From IMG/VR virus record IMGVR_UViG_3300046522_000413, positions 1 through 54,286 of that record: a stretch of DNA of 54,286 nt. One strand, given 5' to 3'. Origin of the DNA: a virus. Below, piece after piece: positions 17,466 through 26,525 of the stretch. Both the position numbers and the translations under genes were made by a program. The number at the start of each line of letters is the position of its first letter. The first letter of the stretch is position 1. A model generated the notes under the pieces. It did no database searches, had not been told where the DNA came from, and saw nothing but the letters and a program-made list of their open reading frames with translations.

Positions 17466-18262
17466 TGTCAACCACTGTAGGACTAGCAAGATCAAGTAGT
17501 AAACCTAGTGCTATTTCGAAGTCCTACTCCTCTGCCCAGGCTATTCGAACCGAAGTCGATGAACTTATAAAAAAACATTTTTCATCGACCTTAGGTACGA
17601 TACAGGACGTAACTAAACTAGTAATGGCCTGTATTTATAAAGAGAGCGCGTTCAATCCTAACGCTAACTCGGGCATACACGGGGAGTCTCAACTGAAGAA
17701 ATTCCTAGGATTTCCCAGTATAGCTGCGAAGATAAGAAATCCCGCTACTACTCAGCAAGAACGTGTTAATCTTAGAAACTCCGTAGCAGGGTTTGGACTT
17801 ATGCAGGCTACAGGTTGGTATCTTATAAAGGGTGCTAGTTCTAGTGGAACCAGTGAGATTCTACGCATGAGGAGTGACCTTGCAGGGGATCTTATCGTTG
17901 AGCCTGGCACTGATATCAATACTGTGTTAGGGCCAGACAACGTAACTAACCAGATCTTGGCAGGGCTTATAATCCTTGAGGATAAGTATAAGATAGCCCA
18001 AAGTTACGTCAGCAATCCTCCTACTGGGGCCAAGCCTTATTCAAACCGGACTATGGCTACGTTTGGCCTCTACCTGGGTAAGGGCATGGACAAGTTCAAC
18101 TCAACGCCTCAAGCATATGCAGCCTCAATCCTGTACGGGGATTCTTACAAAGTAGCAAATGGACCTGGAGCTGCTATGCCTGGAAACAACAACGGAAACT
18201 TAGCAAATGGACCTACTACGACTAAAGCTAGTGGGGATAATAGAGGTCCAGCAGGATGCTGA
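17465..18262 (+). CDS. Lytic transglycosylase (SLT-like), probable virion lysin
   Basis: A 265-residue protein. The lysozyme-like fold is indicated by ACIYKESAFNPNANSG (catalytic Glu60) and GFGLMQATGWYLIKGA around residue 112. A Gly/Asn-rich tail follows, with a final cysteine. It would cleave peptidoglycan strands, most likely during DNA entry because it is coupled to a virion-type operon, with no holin or spanin nearby. There is no signal peptide. Start overlaps the RNA polymerase stop (TAATG). Confidence 0.75.
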   Translation: MSTTVGLARSSSKPSAISKSYSSAQAIRTEVDELIKKHFSSTLGTIQDVTKLVMACIYKESAFNPNANSGIHGESQLKKFLGFPSIAAKIRNPATTQQERVNLRNSVAGFGLMQATGWYLIKGASSSGTSEILRMRSDLAGDLIVEPGTDINTVLGPDNVTNQILAGLIILEDKYKIAQSYVSNPPTGAKPYSNRTMATFGLYLGKGMDKFNSTPQAYAASILYGDSYKVANGPGAAMPGNNNGNLANGPTTTKASGDNRGPAGC

Positions 18263-18300
18263 TATAATATGCAGTAAAATAGTAAGTATTATTGCAAGCA

Positions 18301-18308
18301 TTAAAATA
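18301..18308 (+). promoter_or_regulatory. Late promoter element TTAAAATA
   Basis: TTAAAATA 25 nt upstream of the GTG start at 18334, followed by AAGGAAT as Shine-Dalgarno. The same octamer precedes capsid, sheath and tube genes. Confidence 0.5.
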
Positions 18309-18333
18309 GAGTATATTTTTAAGGAATTAACAC

Positions 18334-20208
18334 GTGGACCAAAATCAAGATTTTAATGACATCGCACTTTCAAAGTTTCTGGCTACTAGCCCAGAACTGG
18401 GTGGATTGATCCTGAGTTTTAAAGACATCACCGATGATCTCCAGGAAGAATCCGATATGAAGGTCGGCGTATTCATTCTTAAATCGGGAGCGGAGGTATT
18501 CTATGTACCCGTCGTATCGAAGATGGATAATGTATATCCAATAGATAGCATCTTCTTTGCTTCAAGACAGAAGTTCTTCCCCATCACTAAGAAGACTATC
18601 GCTACGATCATAAGTTCCAGTCAAATGGACCAGGGTAGGGGTAAAAAGATTCCGACCTCTGCTAACCTGAATCCAGATGTAAGTCAGTTAATCAATCCGC
18701 CTAGAACTGGTAAGTTCGTTTCTGCATCTACGAGCAGACTTGGCGATTTCATGGCATCTATGCCAGATTACCTCAAAGACTTCACTCTGGAAAAAATCTC
18801 AGAAGAGAAAACGGTCTACGAGAATCTTCATAAGATGTTCTCCATCAGGGACTTATTTGCAGCCCTGAAATCTCGTGCAACCAAGAGCCCGGCTTCGACG
18901 GTTGGTAACCTTGCACCAGTACAGATCATCACCATCAAGGATGAGGGTTTGACCCCCGTTGAGATCAAGGCTATTCTTGAGAACGGATACCATGTTCGTG
19001 GAGCACCTGAGCATAATCGTATCGCAGTTACCATGGAAGACCAGAACGACGGTAAGTTCACTACGGTCAGCGATGTTGACGGAGATAGTGACTACGAAGT
19101 GGTCATGCAGAATGCCTCTACTAAAGAAGCGTTTGTTCCCAAGCTCATGGACATTGGTCAAAACCTAGGATCCTCTGCAGGTTCTGTGGCAATCTTCACT
19201 AGCGGTGATTATGCAGTTTCAAGTAAGTTTGTCGTTAAAGGCGATAAGCTGGCCCGCAAAGAAGTTCTTAACACGGTCTTTGAATATAATCCTCCCGTAC
19301 TGCCCCGTGATGTAACTATCGATGATACTTTTGCCATTATCAATGGAAGTGCAGAACTACTAGGAGTGTTCACTGCCCGTAAGGTGATGCTGAATCATCT
19401 TGGGGTAGAGATCGATGTAGGTGTAATTGCTGGACCTATGGCAGGCGCAGCTAAAATTCATGCATATCGCAATTACGGCGCAGCTCCTCAGAAAGAAGGC
19501 CGTGATATCTATATCCCATATTCGTCTCTGGTTATTAAACTCGGCGCGAATCTGAGTTCGGATATTGAGATTACCGCTAATGCTGCCAGTATCAAACATT
19601 GCATCAGTCAAAAAGAATTGCTCGGAGACACTTTAAAACTTTCGTTCGATGGTGTAGAATTCTCTGCTAACGGCGAAGTTTTAGGTCAAGAAAAAGCAGC
19701 TATGCAGCGCCTTGTTGTCGAGGAAAGCATTGATCCTAATCTGGCTAAGAGTTTTATCAAACAAGCTAAAGAGAGAAAAGTAACGACGATCTACCTGAGC
19801 AAACAGGCTGGTCAACGTTTTGAAGCTGGTCAGATTGCCGAGTTCGGCGAGAAGCCTCAGCCTCAAGGAAAACTGGGACTTAACGGATCGTTTATTCCTA
19901 GTGTTCAAAAGAGTTTGGCTCTTAGCGATGCACAGGTTACTGAAGCGACGATTATCTCGGAACTGCTACAGGCACCTAATATGTTTGACTTGATCCAGGA
20001 ATATATTCCTGACATCGAAGAGTGCATTGATAAACTTGGTAGAATTCTATTCCTGAGCCGTGTACACATTAATCAGCTGAGCGAAAACAACGACACCGAT
20101 TCGGTTTTTGGATTCCTGGCAAACCTGAAATCTGTTTATCGCATGCTTGGCGACAACGTAGTTAAGCTGCAGGAACTATTAGCACTGAGACCTAACGAGA
20201 AGAACTAA
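18334..20208 (+). CDS. Large virion-type protein, unrecognised
   Basis: A 624-residue protein starting at GTG, supported by AAGGAATTAACAC and by the lack of a nearby ATG. It has mixed alpha/beta composition with no signal peptide or membrane span. No catalytic motif was found. It lies in the late operon between the transglycosylase and tagged proteins, which fits a structural or internal virion role. A portal function was considered, but no portal signature could be seen. Confidence 0.8.
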   Translation: MDQNQDFNDIALSKFLATSPELGGLILSFKDITDDLQEESDMKVGVFILKSGAEVFYVPVVSKMDNVYPIDSIFFASRQKFFPITKKTIATIISSSQMDQGRGKKIPTSANLNPDVSQLINPPRTGKFVSASTSRLGDFMASMPDYLKDFTLEKISEEKTVYENLHKMFSIRDLFAALKSRATKSPASTVGNLAPVQIITIKDEGLTPVEIKAILENGYHVRGAPEHNRIAVTMEDQNDGKFTTVSDVDGDSDYEVVMQNASTKEAFVPKLMDIGQNLGSSAGSVAIFTSGDYAVSSKFVVKGDKLARKEVLNTVFEYNPPVLPRDVTIDDTFAIINGSAELLGVFTARKVMLNHLGVEIDVGVIAGPMAGAAKIHAYRNYGAAPQKEGRDIYIPYSSLVIKLGANLSSDIEITANAASIKHCISQKELLGDTLKLSFDGVEFSANGEVLGQEKAAMQRLVVEESIDPNLAKSFIKQAKERKVTTIYLSKQAGQRFEAGQIAEFGEKPQPQGKLGLNGSFIPSVQKSLALSDAQVTEATIISELLQAPNMFDLIQEYIPDIEECIDKLGRILFLSRVHINQLSENNDTDSVFGFLANLKSVYRMLGDNVVKLQELLALRPNEKN

Positions 20209-20211
20209 CCC

Positions 20212-20952
20212 ATGACTGTAAACGCCAGAGCAATCTTAATCAGAAAAAAGACTTCTGGCGCTGACGAGCTTGTTGATAAGATTCTAGCAAGTGAGGACAG
20301 TGCAGAGGCAGTAATTTTCGCCAAAGCTCAGAAAATCTTCAACCATACGCTGAAGAGACAATATCTCGAATCGTCTCTTCTAGCATCAAAGGAACTAGAC
20401 AAGATAGCCACCCTACTGGAGATCCCGGTAGAGGTGGTTACCATGTATAGGGACGTCTACTATAACGTCACAGATCTGGACCGCTTGTCCAAAATGGATC
20501 TGATGAACGTTTCCGACCCCGCTGAGAGAACTTTGAAGATGTGGTCCCTAAGCCAGGGACTTAACTTCATCTCTTGGCGTATCGGTAACCAGGTCGATAT
20601 CAGCCCTGTCGAAGGGTTACAGGATCTGTTTACTACCTGCATATACAAAAGTAAAGAAGCCATGTTCAATGGCAATGCTACCGAAGCAAGTAAAGAGAGT
20701 ACAAAATACATCAAACTTGCTATGGACCTCGCACGTCTATTGAAAGTGTGGATTCTTGACTCCGCTGCAGCAAAGCACGATATCGAGATTGCACTTCGTA
20801 GTGTTAATCCTTCGTTTACTGGGCTTGATACGTTGGAGGAAGATATTGAGAAGATGGATAAGGCTGCTAAGCTGGAGGAGTCCGATGAGTTACCGTCGTT
20901 AAGTACTATGAGTCTGGACGACATGTTTTCTGAGAATGATAAAGATGAATAA
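20212..20952 (+). CDS. Helical late protein, unrecognised
   Basis: A 246-residue, mostly helical protein with an acidic C-terminus (LSTMSLDDMFSENDKDE). Residues 45-90 (LKRQYLESSLLASKELDKIATLLEIPVEVVTMYRDVYY) have a helix-turn-helix-like spacing. It starts 3 nt after the previous stop and overlaps the next tagged gene by 8 nt, so it belongs to the late operon. Confidence 0.8.
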   Translation: MTVNARAILIRKKTSGADELVDKILASEDSAEAVIFAKAQKIFNHTLKRQYLESSLLASKELDKIATLLEIPVEVVTMYRDVYYNVTDLDRLSKMDLMNVSDPAERTLKMWSLSQGLNFISWRIGNQVDISPVEGLQDLFTTCIYKSKEAMFNGNATEASKESTKYIKLAMDLARLLKVWILDSAAAKHDIEIALRSVNPSFTGLDTLEEDIEKMDKAAKLEESDELPSLSTMSLDDMFSENDKDE

Positions 20953-21613
20953 ATATTTAGAAAAAATCGCTGCCGCTGCTAGCGACGATAAATACGGCAA
21001 TATGGCACTAGAAGGGGCCGTAGGCGCCGGATTAGCTAAAGGAGCTCCTCAAAGGCTTCTGGGATATCATACAGTGTATCACGGCACCAGTAAAACTAAT
21101 GCTGAAGCTATACGCAAAGAAGGTTTCAAAACCAAATACGGCGGTGGTGAGAACGGTGCAAGCCAAGCTCACCCTTCGAAAACTTCTAAAGAGGTATTCT
21201 CCGAAAGAAGCAAGGGAAAGATCCACGTCTCTAAAAACCCTTTCGTAGCGGGGCAGTTCGCCGGATTCCAGGCCGCTAGACGGAGTACCCAACCAGGTAT
21301 GGTTAAAGCCCGGGTTAGTGACAAGATGTGGAAAAGCTTCCAGAGAGACGACGACGTAGCAGGTAAGTTCGGATCCAAGGATACTGCTGCTACTACAACT
21401 CATAATATTGGGTCTCAGTTCGTGGCAGGAGGGAAAAACAGTAAGGGGGCTTTTGCGTTCCTTAAAAAACGTCACTTAGAAGGTTACTACGGCAGTGCGT
21501 CGGGCAGAGCTAGGGCGGGTAAGGGCGCTGCAATGTTAGTCGGGGGAGGGACATTGCTTGCACATGCATTAACAAGAGCTCACTCTAAATTAAAAGACGA
21601 TTATCCCCTCTGA
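20945..21613 (+). CDS. ADP-ribosyltransferase-like protein with MNKYLEKIA tag
   Basis: A 222-residue protein. The ATG at 20945 is chosen because it places MNKYLEKIA at the N-terminus as in related genes. Residues about 38-60 read LGYHTVYHGTSKTNAEAIRKEGF, the beta1 HGT motif and following helix of ART/PARP-like folds; GKIHVSKNPFVAGQFAGFQ matches the second conserved strand and helix. The third catalytic residue is uncertain. The C-terminus has a Gly/Ala hydrophobic stretch (AAMLVGGGTLLAHALT). By analogy to T4 Alt, a capsid-packaged ART could modify host targets immediately after entry. That analogy is inference. Confidence 0.6.
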   Translation: MNKYLEKIAAAASDDKYGNMALEGAVGAGLAKGAPQRLLGYHTVYHGTSKTNAEAIRKEGFKTKYGGGENGASQAHPSKTSKEVFSERSKGKIHVSKNPFVAGQFAGFQAARRSTQPGMVKARVSDKMWKSFQRDDDVAGKFGSKDTAATTTHNIGSQFVAGGKNSKGAFAFLKKRHLEGYYGSASGRARAGKGAAMLVGGGTLLAHALTRAHSKLKDDYPL

Positions 21614-21623
21614 TAACACAGCG

Positions 21624-21631
21624 TTAAAATA
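21624..21631 (+). promoter_or_regulatory. Late promoter element TTAAAATA
   Basis: TTAAAATA in the gap before the 21689 gene, directly followed by a hairpin. Confidence 0.4.
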
Positions 21632-21634
21632 AAC

Positions 21635-21668
21635 AAAGCGAACCTAGTATATTCTAGAGTTCGCTTTT
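21635..21668 (+). terminator. Terminator before the 21689 gene
   Basis: AAAGCGAAC and GTTCGCTTT pair around a loop that itself contains CTAG...CTAG; TTTAT follows. Confidence 0.7.
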
Positions 21669-21688
21669 ATAACATAAGAATAGACAAT

Positions 21689-22771
21689 ATGCCATTCATA
21701 ACCTCAGATCAAATTAGAGATATTTCCATTAAGACTGTAGAGAACTTTCTTAATGGTAAAGTTCCATTAAGTGAAGGTTTGGCTAAGTACGCTAGTGATC
21801 TAAATCTAAACTCAGAGCAAATCCACAGAGCCGTCGAAGCTACTAACTCGATCGCATATCTGAAAGTTCTGAGTCTGGCCGATGACAGAACGATGGAGTT
21901 CCCTCTTTGCAAATACGCAGAGGTTATGGAGACGCTATCGATCCCTGATACTATCACTAAGTCTGCTTCAGCCAATGATACCGGGACTGATATTTTCGGT
22001 TTTGTGCGTAGTAAGGAAGTAGCCCTTGAAAAGGTTGCCTCTGAAACTCCTGCAGAGCCAGAACTTAACGAAGCAGAAAAAAGAGTTTACTTCATCAAGA
22101 TGGCTGCTCAGAATAAGAGAGATCTTGGTGAGCTTAGAGACAAAGAAATGCATCTAGGCCCGGGACTCCTAAAAGCCGCTAGCGATTTTCGTAAAGATCC
22201 TCAAGGACTTGAGAAATTAGCTACCGTAACTAATGGCGCTGAATTTGACAAAGTAACAGCGTTAGTTTATGGTGTACCCCAGAAATATACTGATGATGGT
22301 ATCTTCAAAGAGGCTGACCTTAAAGAAGCCAAAGCTCTGGTAGGTATGCTGAAACAAGCCGAGGCGCTGGTATCTGAGATCAAGTCTCGTGAAGCCCTTG
22401 ATAAAAAGGCTGAACTTTTGAAAGAAGCGTTCATAGGTGCAATCGGAGCTGGAATTGGACGTGCTATCGGTAGTACCGCTGCGATGGCTGCTAAGGCTGT
22501 AGGTAAGATAGGCGCCCCTACCGTAAACAATGCTACTAACTTTGCACAGAGAAAAACCACCCAGATGGGTAACGTTTTCAGGAACATGGCGGGTGAGACT
22601 CCGAAGCCTATTCCTCCAAAACTCCCAGCCCGTAAGTTGACTTTAGGTGCAGTGGCAGCAGGGGCCGGCGCAGTGGCGGGTGATGCAATTATGTATAGTC
22701 CTGGCGTAGATAAAACGACTGGCAGAAGTAAAGACGTGTGGACCTCACTTCAACGTGAACCCAATATTTAA
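21689..22771 (+). CDS. Internal virion-type protein with glycine-zipper segment
   Basis: A 360-residue protein. The first ~240 residues are helical and charged. Residues about 247-275 (AFIGAIGAGIGRAIGSTAAMAAKAVG) and 315-335 (TLGAVAAGAGAVAGDAIMY) are Gly/Ala-rich with GxxxG spacing, suited to membrane insertion or tight helix packing. Proteins of this kind can form part of an ejected core. No tag motif is present at the N-terminus. The promoter element at 21624 and a weak ribosome site precede it. Confidence 0.75.
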   Translation: MPFITSDQIRDISIKTVENFLNGKVPLSEGLAKYASDLNLNSEQIHRAVEATNSIAYLKVLSLADDRTMEFPLCKYAEVMETLSIPDTITKSASANDTGTDIFGFVRSKEVALEKVASETPAEPELNEAEKRVYFIKMAAQNKRDLGELRDKEMHLGPGLLKAASDFRKDPQGLEKLATVTNGAEFDKVTALVYGVPQKYTDDGIFKEADLKEAKALVGMLKQAEALVSEIKSREALDKKAELLKEAFIGAIGAGIGRAIGSTAAMAAKAVGKIGAPTVNNATNFAQRKTTQMGNVFRNMAGETPKPIPPKLPARKLTLGAVAAGAGAVAGDAIMYSPGVDKTTGRSKDVWTSLQREPNI

Positions 22772-22785
22772 TTAGGAAAATAATA

Positions 22786-23355
22786 ATGAATTATAACGAA
22801 AAAATCGTAGAATACGCCATGGAGAAGTTTGCAGGTGATCAAGAGGCTTGTGAAGCTTTCATCGACGGGTTCATGAAAGAAGCCTCGGCTAACGACGTCC
22901 TGAAATCCTTCCTAAATGCCCATACCAGTGCGGGTACCCAGGGTGGTAACATTCGTCCTCCTGAAACTATGGGTCATACCATTGCTCGTGGCGTTGGTAA
23001 CTCGATGGGTCAAGGTCTTGGTAGTTTGGCTGTTGGCCTCGGCGCTACCGCTGCTGGATCGATGTTTAACGTTGCTAAGAACATGGCTCTACATAGCAAG
23101 TTCCTGCAAGCCCTGGAACAAGCGTATAAGACTAACCGTATCCTAGCTCAAGAAGACAGAGAAAAAGTTCTTCGTTACGCTGAGACGATTTTCAAATTCG
23201 CTCCTAACATTGCTACCGACGCTAACATCCTGAGCTCAGTCCTTGCTAATGCTATCCACGGCGAAGGTATCTACCCTGACACCATCAAGATGCTGACGGA
23301 TATCGAAGCTCGTTACTCTGGTAATACCACGTTTAACCCGAAGTCGTACACCTAA
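22786..23355 (+). CDS. Internal virion-type protein, MNYNEKI N-terminus
   Basis: A 189-residue protein with AGGAAAATAATA before ATG. The N-terminus MNYNEKIVEYAMEKFA loosely resembles the tag family but is not a clear match. Residues about 65-90 (VGNSMGQGLGSLAVGLGATAAGSMF) are a glycine-zipper-like stretch, and the remainder is helical. It belongs to the late operon. Confidence 0.75.
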   Translation: MNYNEKIVEYAMEKFAGDQEACEAFIDGFMKEASANDVLKSFLNAHTSAGTQGGNIRPPETMGHTIARGVGNSMGQGLGSLAVGLGATAAGSMFNVAKNMALHSKFLQALEQAYKTNRILAQEDREKVLRYAETIFKFAPNIATDANILSSVLANAIHGEGIYPDTIKMLTDIEARYSGNTTFNPKSYT

Positions 23356-23357
23356 GG

Positions 23358-23364
23358 TAGAATA
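23358..23364 (+). promoter_or_regulatory. Late -10-like element for leaderless start at 23370
   Basis: TAGAATA, 5 nt (GCGGC), ATG; a one-base variant of TAAAATA with the same spacing. Confidence 0.4.
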
Positions 23365-23369
23365 GCGGC

Positions 23370-23846
23370 ATGATTAAAAAAGAAGATATTTTTACAAAGA
23401 TCAGGGCCGCTGACAGTGGGCCTCCTGCGGGGGCCTACGCTACAGAAATCCCTGATAAACGATACGTAGTTGGCAACCTTAATAGCCAATACGAATATAA
23501 CCAGACTGAGGATAAAGACAACGGTCAAGGTAACACCGGTGTAGGCAGTGGGGGAGGAATATCCAAATTGGCAAGTAATATTTACCTAGAAAAAATCGCT
23601 AGTATGTCCACGGTAAAATCGTGGGGCAAAAGACTTTACAAAAATGTAAGGGACGCCGAACCTTTAACCCAAGTAGGTATTGCTGGAGGTATGCTTATCG
23701 GTGCGGGCAAGCTTAAGAACGTCTATGACGACAAAGTTCTTAAAAAGCAGCACTCCACTTTGGAAGAGCGTAGTCTAAAAACTCTTCAATCCATTAACCG
23801 AAACCTTAAGAACGTTGCTGTTATCCCGGCAAGCGATTTAGGATAA
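23370..23846 (+). CDS. Small virion-type protein with internal NIYLEKIA motif
   Basis: A 158-residue protein. The tag motif appears internally at residues 70-77 (SNIYLEKIASM) after a Gly/Asp/Asn-rich region. If the motif marks capsid targeting followed by proteolytic trimming, the first ~70 residues could be a removable pro-piece or a separate peptide. A hydrophobic segment (VGIAGGMLIGAGKL) follows. It lies immediately before the prohead protease gene. Confidence 0.75.
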   Translation: MIKKEDIFTKIRAADSGPPAGAYATEIPDKRYVVGNLNSQYEYNQTEDKDNGQGNTGVGSGGGISKLASNIYLEKIASMSTVKSWGKRLYKNVRDAEPLTQVGIAGGMLIGAGKLKNVYDDKVLKKQHSTLEERSLKTLQSINRNLKNVAVIPASDLG

Positions 23847-23849
23847 ACA

Positions 23850-25340
23850 ATGTCACTGATAAAACTAGTTGACTCAAGTTCTTTTTTTAGTCCGGACGAG
23901 GCTACGATCTCAATCCTGGATATTGGGAACGCTAAGGGTCTAGTGAAACAGGCGGCTGATTCGAGAGTCCAGGAGTTTATCTCCAAGATTACTCCAGAGC
24001 CTGACAAGATTTTCGTACACATACTGGCAATGGGTGCCGGAGAGTTCTACGGTGCCAATAGGAACGCAGATTACTTCCCGGAATCTAATCTCATCGAATG
24101 CCATAAAACCTTTGAAACTAGCCCGGCTCATATTTTCCGTAACCACGTAAATAAAGATCCGACCATTGCTATTGGCAAGGTGATTTTCTCGATTTATAAT
24201 CACCGCATGCATCGAGTAGAAGTGGTGGCTTATATAGAAAAAGATAAGGCACCAGATGTGGTAGAGAGAATTGAACGTGGAGATTTCCCGGCTACTTCGA
24301 TGGCTTGTAAAACTCCGTATGACGTTTGTTCTATCTGTGGTAACGAGGCCCATACCCGCCAAGAGTATTGCAGCCACTTGAATAACGAACTAGGTAAAGT
24401 GTATCCTGATGGACGTAAAGTAGCGGCTCTCAACGTCGCGCCTTTAAAGTTCTTCGATATGTCTATCGTGGTTCGCCCCGCAGACGTTACAAGTTCTGTT
24501 CTTCAGAAGGTAGCTTCACAGCATGGTTTCTCTGTGGATCCAATTATCGGGTCCGCCGATAGTGCTGCAGCAGAAGGTTTACTGGAAGAAGGCGTAGTTA
24601 AAGAAGCGGCTATTCAAAAGCTGTCTGAATTTATTAAGGAGATTGAAGGTGGCGTTGTACTCGATGTTTCTAATTCTTTGGAACCTTTACTGGCCAAAGT
24701 AAGCGATCCCGATCATAAGTTGATCGATATACTGGTTAACTTTAAGCTGGCGGAAATTTACAACACTCTTGCTGATCTAGGTATTAGCCCGAGTCTCACC
24801 TTCCTAGCAGAACTCATAGGTAGAAAAACTTTGGGTGAAATGGCTAGGGGAATCGGTGCTCTTGCCGCTAATACAGTGTCTCATGTGGGCCCGGGTCACC
24901 TGGAATTACCTAATGATGAAGCTGTGGAGGGGGATTCATCTCATACCATTGCTCACCTGTTAATGCCGTACGTTCACACTAGCAGTTTACTTCCGGAGTT
25001 CGTAGAGAAGAGAGCATACATGGCAGCAACCAATGTTGGGTATGTAGGAAATGGACCTAAGATTGAACCTACCGCTTATGAGTTATTCCGTGAAAAAAAT
25101 CTTCCGGAAGAGACAGGTAAGCAAGGTTTATATAAAACCCTTCAAATCATTATGGCTATAGGGGCTTCAGCTCTGGCTGCTAAATGGTATATTACCCGTG
25201 CACTTAAACAAAAAATGAAGCAGGTAGAGCCAACTCGTAGTTATGATGCTAAAATACATTTAGTTAAATCTGCCTCAGATCTAAAAGTGTCCTATAAACT
25301 GGCACAGGCTGACATGGCTAGGGTGATTACCCGGAAATAG
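23850..25340 (+). CDS. Prohead (capsid maturation) protease
   Basis: A 496-residue protein. The N-terminal ~220 residues match a phage prohead protease family: IFRNHVNKDPTIAIGKV (candidate His99), IERGDFPATSMACKTPYDVCSICGN (candidate Ser150) and a cysteine cluster C160, C163, C174 followed by EYCSHLNNE and PDGRKVAALN. The C-terminal half is helical with a late hydrophobic stretch (LYKTLQIIMAIGASALAAKW) and could act as a scaffold or core anchor. It would cut head proteins during maturation and could also trim tagged cargo. Gene order protease, core protein, decoration, capsid is usual for tailed phages. Confidence 0.8.
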   Translation: MSLIKLVDSSSFFSPDEATISILDIGNAKGLVKQAADSRVQEFISKITPEPDKIFVHILAMGAGEFYGANRNADYFPESNLIECHKTFETSPAHIFRNHVNKDPTIAIGKVIFSIYNHRMHRVEVVAYIEKDKAPDVVERIERGDFPATSMACKTPYDVCSICGNEAHTRQEYCSHLNNELGKVYPDGRKVAALNVAPLKFFDMSIVVRPADVTSSVLQKVASQHGFSVDPIIGSADSAAAEGLLEEGVVKEAAIQKLSEFIKEIEGGVVLDVSNSLEPLLAKVSDPDHKLIDILVNFKLAEIYNTLADLGISPSLTFLAELIGRKTLGEMARGIGALAANTVSHVGPGHLELPNDEAVEGDSSHTIAHLLMPYVHTSSLLPEFVEKRAYMAATNVGYVGNGPKIEPTAYELFREKNLPEETGKQGLYKTLQIIMAIGASALAAKWYITRALKQKMKQVEPTRSYDAKIHLVKSASDLKVSYKLAQADMARVITRK

Positions 25341-25343
25341 GAT

Positions 25344-25372
25344 TTGACAACGAATTTGGACCTAGGTAAAAT
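25344..25372 (+). promoter_or_regulatory. Sigma70-like promoter before the core protein gene
   Basis: A perfect -35 TTGACA, 17-nt spacer and TAAAAT as -10. The start of transcription would fall near 25379, about 33 nt before ATG with AAAGGA as Shine-Dalgarno. It is the clearest host-type promoter in the window. Confidence 0.6.
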
Positions 25373-25411
25373 TTACTTTGCCTAAAACTTAATAAAAATA
25401 AAGGATATGCA

Positions 25412-26434
25412 ATGGGACTGACACTCGAAAGTCTGGTAGCCGACCTAGAAAAACAGGCGGGATTCGTGGCGGAATCTGACGAAGATAAAGCCAAGAAAAA
25501 AGACGACGAAGGTAAGAAGGACGAGGACAAGAAGGAAGATAAAAAAGAAGAGAAGGAAAAGAAAGAAGACGAACAAGAAAAGTCGGCATCTTTCAAAACC
25601 GGATCTGACCTCGCCAACGAAATCATGGAAAAAGTAGCATCACTTAAAATCGAACAAACTAACAAGGATACAGGAATGAACAAACAAGCATCTGACGCCG
25701 GTAAAGCTCTGGCACAAGCACTTCTGACTAAGCTGGCTGGTGTTGGCGACGTCATTACTGAGAACGGCATCCCGGGCGGTGTTGTTCCAAACAAAACCCA
25801 AGTTGACCTGGCTCAGCAAAAAGCTGAACACGATGGTTCGTTCCAAGCTACTCCAGGTACGGATGGTCAAGGTAACGGTGGTACTATCAACGAAATCTTT
25901 GACGCCATCGTCGCTGACGCTCAAGCCCGCACTGGCGCGGTTGTAAGCGGTCAAGGTGCATCGGCCCCTGCTGAAGGCGCTACCAACCGTCAAGCCCCGG
26001 CCCAAGTCCAAGTTGACGAAAGCCAAGAGAAAATGGCTGCTGCTATCGCCCTGGTCAATAGTGGTATCGACTTCGACACCGCCATCGATATGGTTAAAGC
26101 TGCTAGTGCAGAGATCGAAGCTGAAGAAGAAGCCCAGGTCAAGCAAGCCGCTTTCAACGAACTGCTGGATCAAGGCGTTGACTTTGACCTGGCCGTCGCT
26201 ATGGTTAAACAAGCTGGTGCCCTAACCGCCGTCGGTGGACGTGCAGCTGCTGTTGCTGGCAAAAAAGGTATGAGCATGGGTAAGAAAGTAGCTATCGGTG
26301 CTGCTGCCGCTGGTACTGCCGGAGCCGCTGGTTATGCCTATAAAAAAGGCCAAGAGAAGAAAGCTGCCCTAGACGCACTGCTGGACCAGGGTATCGATTT
26401 CGACGAAGCCGTGGCCTATGTCTCGCAAATGTAA
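25412..26434 (+). CDS. Core or scaffold-like protein with three (D/N)xGIDFDxA repeats
   Basis: A 340-residue protein. Residues about 22-60 are almost only Lys, Glu and Asp, as in scaffold or internal core proteins. Three copies of an ~18-residue helix-turn-helix-like unit follow: ALVNSGIDFDTAIDMVKAA around residue 208, ELLDQGVDFDLAVAMVKQAG around 248, and ALLDQGIDFDEAVAYVSQM at the C-terminus. A Gly/Ala segment (VGGRAAAVAGKKGMSMGKKVAIG) lies between the last two. The unit has the length and spacing of a UBA-like motif, but no real homology is claimed. Its position after the protease fits the scaffold slot. Confidence 0.7.
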   Translation: MGLTLESLVADLEKQAGFVAESDEDKAKKKDDEGKKDEDKKEDKKEEKEKKEDEQEKSASFKTGSDLANEIMEKVASLKIEQTNKDTGMNKQASDAGKALAQALLTKLAGVGDVITENGIPGGVVPNKTQVDLAQQKAEHDGSFQATPGTDGQGNGGTINEIFDAIVADAQARTGAVVSGQGASAPAEGATNRQAPAQVQVDESQEKMAAAIALVNSGIDFDTAIDMVKAASAEIEAEEEAQVKQAAFNELLDQGVDFDLAVAMVKQAGALTAVGGRAAAVAGKKGMSMGKKVAIGAAAAGTAGAAGYAYKKGQEKKAALDALLDQGIDFDEAVAYVSQM

Positions 26435-26478
26435 TTTAGTCAGTCAACCTTACAAAAGGTGATATAGACTACGAATAG

Positions 26479-26508
26479 AGCCTTTAGAAATAAAGGCTTT
26501 ATTTTTTT
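26479..26508 (+). terminator. Terminator after the core protein gene
   Basis: AGCCTTTA-GAAA-TAAAGGCT followed by TTATTTTTTT. Confidence 0.85.
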
Positions 26509-26525
26509 GTACGTTAGGAATTATA

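Noticed and set aside
18334-20208. Portal protein
   Set aside because: Size would fit, but no recognisable portal pattern and the order of neighbours does not support it strongly.
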